DNA from: Symsagittifera roscoffensis
Taxonomy: Eukaryota > Xenacoelomorpha > Acoela > Convolutidae
DNA: 64,000 bases
Direction of reading: 5' to 3'
Assembly: GCF_963678635.1 (NCBI RefSeq)
Contig: NC_087070.1
Span: 4,744,539 to 4,808,538, forward strand
Part shown: positions 12,495 through 24,305 of the stretch, in pieces
Position numbering within the stretch: the stretch's first letter is position 1
Layout of the letters: each line of letters opens with the position of its first letter
Program-made: the position numbers and the translations under genes
The notes under the pieces: model-generated
What the model saw: only the letters and a program-made list of their open reading frames with translations
Database searches by the model: none
Told to the model about the DNA's origin: nothing

Positions 12495-12694
12495 NNNNNN
12501 NNNNNNNNNNNNNNNNNNNNNNNNNNNNNNNNNNNNNNNNNNNNNNNNNNNNNNNNNNNNNNNNNNNNNNNNNNNNNNNNNNNNNNNNNNNNNNNNNNNN
12601 NNNNNNNNNNNNNNNNNNNNNNNNNNNNNNNNNNNNNNNNNNNNNNNNNNNNNNNNNNNNNNNNNNNNNNNNNNNNNNNNNNNNNNNNNNNNNN
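12495..12694. other. Assembly gap (200 N)
   Basis: Exactly 200 unresolved bases, which looks like a fixed-size scaffolding gap rather than a measured length. It lies immediately upstream of the first visible repeat unit of the array, so the array may be longer than shown. Confidence 0.99.
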
Positions 12695-15685
12695 TCTCAA
12701 CAACATATAATAAGAGCATTAAAAAATTTAGCTCTCTTGAAAAAATGAAAGTGAACGACTCAAATGAAAAAAAAATGTTGGCGCTGAACATGTCGAATTT
12801 TTTTGCATTTATAGAGTTGACAGGTTTTTCACCCCCATAAAGGGACTTAAGAAACCCATTTTGGCATAATTGTGGCCTTCACTACAATGAATAGAAAAGA
12901 GTTCGGACAGACAAGTTTAATTACAAACGGAATCGGCACCTTTTGAAAAAATTCTGTGGCAAAACCATCAGACATAGTTAAGTGATATTTACTATAACTC
13001 AATTTCTCTTTGATAGTAATTAGTCAGTTTCAACTGTTTTCAACTATTTTTTATACTATGTTTTTTCTGTTTGTTCGACATCTAATTGTCTTTATGATTT
13101 ACCTGTAAAGAGTTGGAAGAGGTAAAAATACATAGAAAGAGCAAATGAATTTATTAAGAAAATTTGGGAATGGAAAAATCTAGTATTAAGGACAATAATG
13201 AGCTGATATTAACTTATTGAACAAAATAACTAAATGTTCAAACATAATTAAAGTTTAAAAAGCAATCTTCTTCAATTGGATTGGCAACAAGCAAAAACGA
13301 TCACGACAAAACTTGCTTAGAATTTCCAAGAAATAATAATTTTTTTAATTATTTTCAAAAACTCGGTTCAACAACTCTGGCACAAAGTAAACGATTTCGG
13401 CTCTTATAGTTAATTGATCAGAGAAAAAACGAATAAGCCTTTTATTCAGCCCAACAAAAGTTATCGTTGTCTTAAATAATCTTCATGCAACGTTGCTCGC
13501 AATAAGTTTAAGAATGGTTTTCAATTATATAAATGATTTTCTAAATATTCAAAATGACAGTTTGTGGTCAACTGCTTAAAATAAAATGTTCATACAAAAT
13601 TTTTAGCGTTAGAGTCTTCCTCACGATGCAGAACATTGTGATTTGTGAATTGTAGAGAGGAGTCCTTAACAAGCCAAAAGCAAATTTTTCAATGAATTCT
13701 GAAAATCACTAGTTTTGGATTCCACGAAAAACAGCTAAAATACTGGATTATTCAAAACTGCTCCAAAAACAAGTAATCTTGCGGAATCTGCACTAAATTT
13801 TGCGGAACCCGGAACAGTTTGTGGAAACCTCCATCAAATCTATTATATGTTTATACAGTAATGTTACGCTGTTGCGAAATCCTTAACTGTAAGCTCAACC
13901 AGCAAATTGTTAATAGAATCTCAAAATGATAGCGGAATCCGACAAATGAAAGACATTTTGGCGGAGCCTGCTCCAATTACGGAATCAAACTACACTTGAG
14001 AAATCAGCTACAAACTATTGTGCATACAAAATTAACGTTACACTTAATTGAGCACAGATCCCATAAAAATTTTGAAGAGGAAACCCATTTACTTTTGAGA
14101 ACAAGCTTAATGAATTGTCTCAGCGTTCGAATGACCAACATCCACCAACTTTTGCTCCTATCCAGTGCACACTTCGCAATGTCAAAAATTTTGTTTGGTT
14201 AATTAAAAAGCTCATTTAGACATAATTTTTTCCCAGTAATGTAACAGTGGTTCCGGCCTAATTTTTCGATTACTGACTTAACAAAGTCAAAAAGGATAAA
14301 AAAAAAACAAATTGTACCATTCCAATTCTGAAAAAAATTTTGCAAAATTTGCCTACCCTGTTTTTTTTGTATAATATCAGTCCAAATTGAGAAAAAGGTA
14401 TTCTGAAGTTCAGGTTTTTTCCCCTTTGTCCCCGGATAAAACTAATGGCAAAACTAGAAAAGATGGAATTGAATTCAAAAAAACAGTCTGCTAGTTTAGA
14501 GGAAATTTTGCAAATTAAGCTTTTTTGATGACCTTGATTCGAATTTGTTGTTGAAAAAATTAACTATTGCAGGCAAAGTTTTTCCTGAAATGGCTCATTT
14601 GCTCTTTTTAATTATATCTATCTGCTCAAACAATTTTTAGATCAAAATTAATTATAATTCAGGCCAGATGGTTTTAACGTGCAATAAACGCCATATTTTA
14701 ATTTTTAAGAAGAGTTAACTCACTCCGAAACTTTAAAAACCATTCAGAGCAACCATCAAATTTAATGCTCAATAGGCGTTTAGACAAAAACTTCTAAAAG
14801 TTTTCAACTATCTAAAGTCTTAGAATTTTCTAAAGTCTTTGAACAATTTAAACTCGATTCGGCTTCGAGACTAGACAGTACCTGCCCACTTTTCATCCAA
14901 TAATTTGCGTTTGCAGATTCCTTTTAGTCTGAACGGAATCAACCCCATGCATAGAAAAACTAACTTAAGCAAAACCTAATAATCTATCCAGGGTGAAACC
15001 TACCCCTTACATAACTAATCAGACAAACTTGAAGTCAAGTTATCAACCACGAAACCATTCATATAGAAGACAAAAACGGCAGTTTTACTTCTACTATTAA
15101 CTTTAGGACTTTTAATCACCGAAACCAGCGGTCGATCAATTATGAGAAGTAATTCTATGAGTAAAGATACTATTTAAGATAATCAAGTTCCAAATACCTC
15201 TCATAACAAGATAAAACGCTTCTACCAATTTTCTTAACTACTATAACTATGTTGCAATGAATGAGCCTGAACAAAATGTAATTAACAATTGTTTGAATTG
15301 AGAATTTAAAAAAATAGGTTTCCCTTGATTGTCACAGACTATCTCTAAAATTTTCATGCAGAATCACTCTTGAGCACTCTACCGTGGAAACTTGTGCCTC
15401 TCAAGCGCATTCGTTTCAGTTAATATAACTTTTTTCATTTTTGTTATCATCTCAATTATTATTATATTTGTTTTCATTTGCCATAAATTTGATTATGAAA
15501 TTTCAACTCTACAAGTAGCGGACGCTCAAGCTACTCGAACCCCCTTACAAAACATGAAAAAAACTACAGAACACCTAGAGAAATACAGGCAAACAAAAAT
15601 AGGTAACATAAGTGTAACAGTTTGAACCGAAAATGGTTAGAATTAAATTCAAATTAAAAGTGAAAAAAAAATTGGAGAAAACACA
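12695..15685 (+). repeat. Macrosatellite-like unit 1 (~3.0 kb, diverged)
   Basis: This unit matches the following one along its whole length in the same order. Landmarks: GTTTCAACTGTTTTCAACT (about 13,030), the AGTATTA...GACA-TAATG-GCTGAT block (about 13,180), GCGGAATC words (about 13,780-13,985), AACGTTACACTTAAT with AGCTTAATGAATTG (about 14,030-14,115), a CCCCGGATA block (about 14,430), and CACTCTTGAGCAC with GCCTCTCAAG (about 15,365-15,400). Short frames inside are not conserved between units in a coding manner. The unit is not recognised as a known transposon. Confidence 0.75.
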
Positions 15686-18285
15686 ATTTTGGTTGATCAG
15701 TAACGTGGTTTAACAACTCAAACGGCAAAACAACGGGCTTTAGACAGTTTAAAATTTTTTGCATAAATATTTGACAGATTTTTTACCCATAAAATGATTT
15801 GAGGCTCCCATTTTTGCCATGAATATGGCCTTCATTACAATGAGAAGAAAAAGGTTCGGACAGCCAAACTTACAAAAGCAATCTGCATGTTTTGAAAAGT
15901 TTTTCTTGCAAAAGACCCTGAGACATAGTTAGGTGATATTCCCAAAATAGTTCAATTGCTTTTTGTTAGTAATTTTGTCGGTTTCAACTGTTTTCAACTC
16001 TCTTTAAACATATTTTTTTTCTGTGCGTTTGACATCTATATTGTGTATAGTTAAATGACCTGTAAAGAGTTGCAAGAGAAAAAAAAATAAAAACAAAGAG
16101 CAAATAAGTTTTTATTGAAAAATTGGTAATGGAAAAATTTAGTATTAGAGACAGTAATGGGCTGATTTAAAATATTTGAACAAAATGAAAAATTTTTAAA
16201 TACAATTAAAGTTTCAACGCGATTTTCTTCAAGCAGAAACGATCACGACAAAACTTGCATAGATTTTACAAAAAATAAAGATTCATTTAATTTTATTTCC
16301 ACAACTCGGGTCGTCAACTCAACCAGAAAGTAAACTATTTTGGCATTTTAGACAACTAATTAAGAAAAAACAAGTCAAAGTAAGCCTAATATTCAGCTTA
16401 ACAAAACTTAGGCAGCGCATAATCTCTTTGCAACGTTGCTCGCAATACGTTTAAAAGTTTAAAAACTGTTTTCAAATATATATTTGGTTTTCTATATAAT
16501 CAAACTACTTAAACTTTGAGACTTTTCATCCAGAATTTTGAGGGTTATGATTTTCCTCATGGTGCAAAAACGGATATCTTAAGAGGCCAAAGTCATATTT
16601 GCAAATGAATTTTCATTATCGATAGTTTTGGATTCCACGAAAAACAGCTAAAACACTGCATTATTCAAAAGTCTCCAAAAGCAGACGGTCTTGCGGAATC
16701 TGCAGCAAAATTTGCGGAATCCGGAACAATTTGTGGAAATCTCCATCAAATGAAAAATATGTTCGTATAGTAAAGTTACGCTGTTAGGAAATCCTTAACT
16801 TTAAGTTCAACCAACAAATTGTAAAACAGGATCTCAAAATTTCAGCGGAATCCGATACAGGTAAGCCGTTTTTGCGGTGCCTGCTCCAAATGCGGAATCT
16901 GCTTACACTTGAGGAATCAGCGACAAAAAATGTGCAAACAATACTAACGTTACACTTAATAGAGCACGGATCCCATGAGAGTTTTGTAGAGGGTATCCTT
17001 TTACAATTGGGAACAAGCTTAATGAATTGCCTCATGGTTCCAGTGACCAACATCTACCATCTTTTGCGTCTATCCAGTTCACAACATAAACTTTGATTGG
17101 CTAAATAAGAAGCTCGTTTAAAAAAAATTCCAATAATTTAACCGGTCTAGCCTTTTCAATTACTGACCGAAAAAAGTCAAAAGTGATCTGAAAAAACTAA
17201 TTGTACCATTCTAATTCTGAAATTATTTTTTTTTGCAAACTTTGATTTGCTTTTTTTTTGTCTGAAGTCAGTCCAAATTGAGAACAAAGCGTTCTGAGTT
17301 CAAATTTTCTTTTTTCGTTGTGCCCGGATATAACTGCTAGCAAAAAAATAGAACAGAAGGAAATAATTTGAAAAAGCAGTCTGCTAACTTTGTGGAAATT
17401 TTCTACAGAAGTTTTTTTGTTGTCCTTTAGTTATATTTAGTGTTGAAAAATTAACTATTGCGTGCAAAAATTTTCAGCTATTGCGTGCAAACAAATAAAC
17501 TATTGCGTGCGAAGTTTTAAGAGTCATTCAGAGCAAATATCGAGTTAATAGTTTAAGGAGCGTTTAGACAAGATTTTCTAAGAGCTTTCAACTACCTAAA
17601 GTCTTAGAACTTTGTAAAGTCTTTAAAGAAGTTAACTCTATTGGTCTTCAAGACTAGATAGTAGCTGCCCACATTTAATCCAAATTTTTGTATTTGCAGA
17701 TTAATTTTAGTCTGAAAGGAATTAACCCCATGCGTAGAAAAAGTAACATTAGCAAAACCTAACAATCTGTCCAGCGTGAAACCTACCCCTTAACTAACTA
17801 ATCAGATAATCTCAAATCAAATTATCAACCACGAAACCATCCCTATAGAACGCATCACAACGGCAGTTATACTTCTGCTAATAACATTGGGAGTTTTAAT
17901 CACAAAACCAGCAGCCAATCACTTATGACCAGTAATTCTATGGGTAACGACACTAGTTAAGTTACTCATGTTTAAAAAAGCCTGTATTTTTCTCATAACA
18001 AGGTAAATGCTTCTACTATTTTTCTTAAGGTGTATCTTTTTGTTTGCAATGAATGAGCCTGAAAAAATTGTAATTTACAATTGTTTAATTTAAAGGCTTG
18101 ATAAAAATAATTTTCTATTGTTTGTCACAGTCTATCTCAAAAATTTTCATGTAGAGCCACTCTTGAGCAGGTTACCGTGAAAATTTGTGTCTCTTAAGCC
18201 CATTTCTTACAAAAATCATTTGTATAAATTGAAAATGATTAGTATTTATTTCAAATCATAAGCAAAAAAAGTTTGAGAAAATACA
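15686..18285 (+). repeat. Macrosatellite-like unit 2 (~2.6 kb)
   Basis: Head-to-tail with unit 1 and carrying the same ordered landmarks, including GTTTCAACTGTTTTCAACTC followed by TCTTTAAACAT near 15,975-16,010. That point is exactly where the next unit is interrupted by the Polinton. Divergence from unit 1 is substantial, so the array is old. No convincing coding frame. Confidence 0.75.
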
Positions 18286-18578
18286 ATTTTGATTGATCAG
18301 TAACCTGGTTGAACAGCTCAAATGTCATAGTTTTTTGCATATCAATTTGACAGGTTCTTCACCCATTAAGGGACTTGAGGCTCCCATTTGCCATAAATTT
18401 GCCCCCACTACAATGAGAAGCTAAAGGTTTGGACAGGCAATTTAAATCACAAAAGCAATCTGCAGCTTTTGAACAAATTTTCTGGCAACAAACCATGAGA
18501 CCTAGTTAAGTGGTATTCGCTAAAAATTTCAATTGTTCTTCGTTAGTAATTTGGTCGGTTTCAACTGTTTTCAACTCC
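18286..18578 (+). repeat. Macrosatellite-like unit 3, left part, interrupted
   Basis: The start of the third unit, matching 15,690-15,985 in unit 2. It breaks off after TTTCAACTGTTTTCAACTC, where unit 2 continues with TCTTTAAACAT. The Polinton left terminus begins at 18,579. The rest of this unit resumes at about 36,916. Confidence 0.75.
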
Positions 18579-18835
18579 AGTAGTAGTGTAAAGTTGGCCA
18601 GGAAAATAACCACTTTTAACCCCCCTTTTTTTGGTGTGCCGTTGCAATGACCATTTTTAACCCCCAAAGGGGTTGAAGTTTCTACTTTTCCGGGCACATA
18701 TGTTTTAAGGGGGGTTAAAATTGGTCATTTCTGGAGCACTTTATGGAAACGGGAATGGAATTTTATTTTGGTTGGTGCATGTATTCCCTTGACTTTGACA
18801 GTTCAAATTTCACCGCGTGCCATATTGTGGATTAT
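18579..18835 (+). repeat. Polinton left terminal inverted repeat
   Basis: Reverse complement of about 36,528-36,780. Matching blocks include GTAGTAGTGT at the tip, GGTGTGCCGTTGCAATG (about 18,635-18,651), and the GCACTTTATGGAAACGGGAATGG, GGTTGGTGCATGTAT and ATTGTGGATTA blocks. It contains several TTTTAACCCC words in both orientations, the central pair forming a palindrome near 18,654-18,677. Confidence 0.85.
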
Positions 18836-19029
18836 TTTTTAAATCTTTATCACCACGTTATAATTCAAATTAATGCTGTGATGTTGATAAGTTTTTATTG
18901 TTGTTTTGATTACACCTCCCACCACGGTTAGAGTTGATTATTTTACTTTTCGATCAAAAAAAAATAATTTTGAAAAGCTTTATTTCCTGAATGAAAAGTA
19001 CTATATAGCTAATCATTTATAATCAGAAC
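18836..19029. other. Non-coding sequence inside the Polinton left end
   Basis: Between the terminal repeat and the last minus-strand frame. AT-rich, no motif noticed. Confidence 0.4.
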
Positions 19030-19352
19030 TTAGCCGGAATTGTCTATCATTATAGCACGCCGATTTAAGCACCACCGCTTAGGTGGTTTTATTTCTTCCG
19101 TATCGCTTTCTTCTCGAGCCTCCATATCCAAATAGGGGCAATTGTACGCTGCTACATCTGACGCGCTTTCCCAACTTAGTTGGTCGAAATCTACCAAATC
19201 CTGTTCTAGCTCTTGAACAGTGTCTGTGGGTTGATTGAACCCCATATCTGGCGGTGTAAAAAGATCCACGTTATATCCCCCCTGCGCTTCTATAGCTTCA
19301 GCTAAATCCTCCTTTCCGTTATCGGTGGGAGTGACAACCAGTCTACGCGATA
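19030..19352 (-). pseudogene. Unrecognised acidic ORF at the Polinton left end
   Basis: An open minus-strand frame of about 105 codons following the polymerase stop almost directly, in a different frame. It has no ATG at its beginning. The product would be acidic (runs such as VQELEQDLVDFDQ and EAREESDTEE) with a short basic C-terminus (KRWCLNRR). The composition looks like protein, not random AT-rich sequence, and the position fits a small gene downstream of polB, but I recognise no family. It may have lost its start codon, or it could be a former C-terminal extension of the polymerase frame. Confidence 0.4.
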
Positions 19353-22300
19353 TTAGCCCCAGTCCATGGTGCGCCCAATTTCCCTTATGAACCTATCCTC
19401 ACGCAAATATTTATGTCCGAAGGGACTAGTAATTATTCTGTGTGCATGTATATATCGCTTATTGTCAAATGCGCTCAGATAATTTCTGTTTGTTATTATG
19501 GTTTGTAAATTGTGATTACAGGAATTTATCCGCGCAAATTTCTGACCGGACCAGCGAATTGTAAGTCAAAGTTTGTTTGTTTCGATTATGGGTTAGCTCC
19601 CGTTTTGTATAAGTGGAGATGACCTTGGCGCTTCTTGCCATTTTCTACACAAAAAGATAACCGATTTTATTCAAATTTTTTACAGTTTTGTCCGTTTTCC
19701 ACATAAATACCTCCCTCCCGACCACTACATAAGGTTATGAATTGTCTTTACTGCCCTTTTCTAAAATGGTTATTAAAAACTAAAAAAGAAACTTCCTAGA
19801 AGAAATAATGTTGTGATTTTTGGGCTTTAGTCCGACGTACTCCTGTATGTTTCCCCAGCAAACTCTTCTTTAAGTTTGAGGGTAACCCGCAAATTCTCGT
19901 TATTGTAGAGGGGTGTGGGTAGCTGGTAGATTTGAAAAATTAAAATTATTTTGCATTTCTTGGTTTTTCTCGATTTCACTGTAGAAATCCTTGCTGCGCA
20001 TTTCATACAGGAACGCATCGGTGTTCAAATATCAAAGAGTTGCGTCGAACTTTTTCTTGATTATGTTGTAATGGATTGATTAAAAATTTGTCAAATCTAG
20101 TATTGCTGCAACGACAATTGTGGGCTGATCGCATTTATTGTTCACAGGTTTTCAGGTTACAGCTAACAGCCGTTGATCAACATTTTTACGCTGCTAAATT
20201 GTTTTTTTTGTTGATAAAGTTTGCAATTCTTCGGCATTCCGAACAATATTTACAATTAGTCGATTCCTTTTTGATTCGCAGAAATTTCTACACGCACTAT
20301 TTACAATTTGTTTGCAGAAATCTTGGTAGTAGCTCTTTTTTGGAGCTCAGTGTTTACCTGAAAATATGGTGCTTTAAATTTTCTTCTCTAAACTTCAGTA
20401 CTCGATTTAGTTTTTCAGTTTTCAAACCAAGTTTGACATAAAGCTGAAGTGTTAGGTAAGTGTACAGTATAGTTTTTCTTTGGAAAAAAGTTTTGTATGG
20501 GCTTTGGCGCGGTGCCCACTTTATTCGAAAGTTTTTCTTTTTCAACATGTCCAATTTAAGCTCACTGAGCCTCATTTTGGACACAATTTGTTTTGTTGGG
20601 GCAAGTGGGTAATCCGAATGTGCATCGTGCAGATGATCGGGCTATAAAAGATCGAAGTCCAAAATGTATCCAATTTCGGATTATCTGCTCGTATTGAGAA
20701 TTTCGGCTTTTGTTACTTGGTCATTCAACTCGAATGAGTTTAGTGGAAGAGGAAATTTCTCCATAATCCCGCTATACAAATTGTTCGCGTCTATCGTGAA
20801 AAGGAAAGTGCTCGGCTACTTGGGGTTGTAATTTTTCACAAAATTTTTATTGGCAGAAACAACTTTTTTTTTAATCAAAAACACTGGCAATACCTCCCCT
20901 GATCAGGTTTTCTGCCATATTCAAGTGCTCCCTAGCAGTGAGCAAATGAAATTCAGCCTTGCATCTTCGCAAAAATGCATCCCTTGAGAGATTGGTAACC
21001 GTGAAATATTGAGCACAATCTAGCTTATATGTTTCATAACAGACTCGTCTAAACTCTTCAAACACGCATGAGAGAATCAAGGTATCAGTCGCTAGATAGA
21101 AATGACTGTATTTGCCCAAAGTCTGACAACCGAAACGAGTGTACACTAACCATGCATGTTGGTATTCTTTTTCACTGACACTAACAGCACCTCCTTGCAG
21201 CGTGTGGGTCCACTTGTCCCGTGCAAGTAGTTCATATTCTGGGTATCTTGCATGGCTGTCAGCGTACGAGTAGTGGAAGTTACCTTTTTGTCGAATTAAT
21301 GCTTTATCTTCTTCCGGTTGGCTAGCAAAGAGGTTATTGAGGTATATGAACTTTTCCGGTAGATTCCGAGCCAGCTCATCTAGTGAGATGTTCATAAAAA
21401 TACAACTGTCCACAAAACGGATTTCCTCGTAGACATTACGGGCGTTTCCTTTTTCGTTTATGTACGATCTAATCCACACTTTCATTGTAAGGGAAAAATT
21501 TTTTCGTCATTGAGTGGAATGACCGAAAAGAAGTTTCGGGTATTAAAAATCTTGCAGACTCTTCAGTACATGGTGCAAATCAAAAGTCTGGAGATTGTAT
21601 GCAAAGACAAGAGTGATTTTTATGGTACGTCTCAGAAAGTTGCATCCGTTGTGAGCCCATCCGAGGAATATTCTATCGAAAAAATTATGGTCCATACTGC
21701 TGCGTTAGTTTCAGAAAGTTCCTCTTGGCGAATCCTGCTCAAGTCACTGTCTCCAAGAATAGTGGTGCTTCCGAGGTAGTTCGGGTATCTCCGTTTTTTA
21801 TTTTGAAATTCACGCGCTAAAACTTCTAGCATTCAAACTAATTTATTCCACACCTCAATGAAGTGAAAAAAAAACGCCGTTTGCTGTTTTCCAGCTTCCA
21901 AACCTACAAGGCAAAAATTGCTGGGTGTCTGTTATTCAAATACGGTTGTGCTCGAGCAGGTACGATTATTTCTCACTGCCTCCACCTTCTCCAGCACAGA
22001 ATCTAAATCAAAGCAAACTGCGAATGGGCTGTAGCTTCGGGCATCGATGTTTTTGAAGTTTTGTTAAGACTTGGCAGAGTAACGATTGCTGGTTCGTTCC
22101 CCATGCAGAATAACTGACGGTGCTCAAGTCGTTCCACAGATGAACACCGATGGAAACAATTTCGGCAGAGCATGTTTCTCGATCTGTGTTTTTTTTTTTT
22201 GCATTTTGCTGGCTAATTTGTTCAGGTCTTGTATCACGACGTAGTGACGCAAGCTTATTTTGTTTAGAAGCAGCAAATCCACAACAGAATTGGACTGATA

Positions 22301-22784
22301 CTTTGAAGCTCTCAAGGGTAGAAAATCCTTCTCATTGTACCTAGAAAACATTTGAATGATGTTTGATACTAATTTTAAGTCATCATAATAATAATTCTTC
22401 AACGATTGTGCAGCTAACCATTTGTCCTGATGTGCTTAGATATAGGTTCACACTAAATTGAAAAAATAGTAATGAAAAACAGCAACTAGCCTGAATACAT
22501 TCATCTGCACTTCATTAAAAAATTCGAAGTGTCCAATAGCCAGTAATCCAATTGGGTAGACAAAATTCCCTGTTAGCTCGTGCGCTCGTGAGTTTCTACG
22601 ATTATTGCAGAAGCTCGCTTTCTCCGCCGCTTTACTCTGCATCGTACGAAGTGTAAGCGGGATTTTGTTCTGCCGATGATACTCAGCAACGAAGCAGCGT
22701 TCAAAGCGTTTATCGTCTTCATAATTACAAATTTTCAGAAAGAAGCGTTTGTGTTTGAGAAGATTGGCTGGATGTGGCAAGTAC
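19353..22784 (-). pseudogene. polB: Protein-primed family B DNA polymerase (Polinton polB), broken
   Basis: The Polinton replicase, which would copy the element from protein-primed termini. Reading the minus strand in shifting frames gives the expected order: a conserved N-terminal block (22,450-22,784, ending with a FEFFNEVQMNVFRL-type segment), a HYVVIQDLNKL block (about 22,210), a C-x2-C...H...C metal-binding-like motif (about 22,060-22,170), exonuclease motif I with FDLDS (about 22,000), the pre-polymerase region ending in IRGGI (20,871-21,485, the longest clean frame), motif A DANNLY (about 20,763-20,790), an EIGYIL block (about 20,650), a KLGLKTEKLNRVLKF block (20,400-20,450), motif C (20,011-20,036) and the C-terminal FDNKRY block (about 19,465). 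At motif C the canonical YxDTDS reads YLNTDA, so the first catalytic Asp is Asn. Several stops and at least five frameshifts make it dead. The 5' part is duplicated at 24.4 kb. It may extend a little upstream, to about 23.0 kb. Confidence 0.93.
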
Positions 22785-24305
22785 GATTAACACTTAATCG
22801 GTGCGTACTTCACTATTTTTTGAGGACAATTTTATCAATCCTGCGGATTCTCCAGCCGCTATCATGAGACGTTTATTGATGGACAGAACTTGGTCCACAC
22901 AATCATAGAATTGGTCCTGGGTCCATCCTTGAACGTCTACAGCAAGCATTTTGCAATTGGCGAAGATGTTTATTACTTCAAGTTTTTGATAACCTTAAAG
23001 TCGTAGAGACAATTTCTTCTTTGTTCCGACTCATCGAATTTTTGTGACGCTCTACCACGTGTTCCCAAATGACTCAAAGTGACTTATCCTCCATTCACAT
23101 TGACCACAGATGTATACGGTTTTGACGGCATCGATCTTGTGAACAGCCATTAGATGTTTTTGAGGCTTCGTCAGTTGCCCAGTTTTTTTTGGCAGAGATT
23201 TCAAAGTACAACTTTCGTTGACATTGCGAAGTTGTCTTTTGATATATTTGAAATTTCGGAAAGCAAGGTTTATAGTTCAAATAAAGCAGATACTGTATTA
23301 CAAGTCAAAAAGGTCTTAATGTTTTCCCGTTTGCTTTACGACTGCTATTAAAGCTGTTTAGATTTTCAAATTTTTTCGATCATTTCTTAATTGACAAACT
23401 AGGAGTGGCTTCCTTAGATAAAGCTTAGAATAATAAAGTCGAGAGATTGCACCCAAATTGCACGCACTTACATCAAAGAAATCAGCTTGAGCTCATTTTA
23501 TAAGCTTATAAATAGTCTCATAAACATACCAAAAATTCAGAATTAACGATGAGGCTCCTACAAAAATTTTGTAGCTTCAAACAATTCATCGGCACTCACT
23601 TCAAAAGACCTCACCCGAGTAGACCTAAGCCCAATAGTGTGAAATGAAAGCCTTGCACCGAATGTGGTTAATCAACAATTGAACTGTAAACATAGCTGTG
23701 ACTAGTAACGGAAGGAAGCGACTCCAAGGTGATCATTGAAAGGCGTTAGTGTAAATGATAGGCGGTTTTGACGAAGAATTTTAAAAAAATGAGCAAATTT
23801 GAAAACTAAAATTTATGATTAAATTGCAAATTGTAGTGCGTTTTGCTGTAACTGATAAACTTGATAGTTTTGATTAATGAATCAAGCAAAGGACAAAAAA
23901 GTTGTTGTATTTGTTTTCCAGCTATTGATGGACGTCATAGAAGTGATAAAGCACGACTTCAAATTTTTTTTAAAAGATAAATATTAGGAAATTCCTATAC
24001 CAAAATTCTAAAAATCGAAAAAAAAACAAACAGGTTAATTTTTTTTATTTTTTAAGTTTTTGTTGAGATTAAATTTTTTCGGCGTATATGTTCACTGGTT
24101 CAGGTAACTGTTAGATCCTTTGCAGTGTTTCAGCTTTTGTTTTTACATGTAGATAGTTTCCGTTGCAGGATGTGGGGGACCTCGACTCAGTGGATTTGCA
24201 GTCTTTTCAAAAACCACCAAACATCTTTCGAAACATGGCCACCTAGACTTGAAAACGGTAGCTACGCCTTGTTTTTGACCCCGATGATTCTAAAAAAATT
24301 AGTTT
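22351..24305. repeat. Tandem duplication in the Polinton, copy 1 (1.95 kb)
   Basis: Nearly identical to 24,303-26,258 in direct orientation, offset 1,952 bp (1,959 after a 7-base indel near 22,887/24,838). The junction at 24,303 shares only TTT with both ends, so the breakpoint shows microhomology. The unit carries the polymerase N-terminal block plus about 1.5 kb upstream. Only scattered substitutions separate the copies. Confidence 0.95.
22785..24302 (-). other. Sequence upstream of polB inside the Polinton, mostly unassigned
   Basis: A minus-strand open stretch near 22,800-22,985 (with a GWTQDQFYDCVDQ segment) could be the extreme N-terminus of the polymerase or a separate small gene; its frame ends in a stop just before the polB block. 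The stretch at 23,095-23,280 has an open minus-strand frame without recognisable motif. The rest, to 24,302, shows nothing I can name. Confidence 0.35.

Noticed and set aside
12467-12840. Open frames running through the N gap
   Set aside because: They exist only because unknown bases do not create stops.
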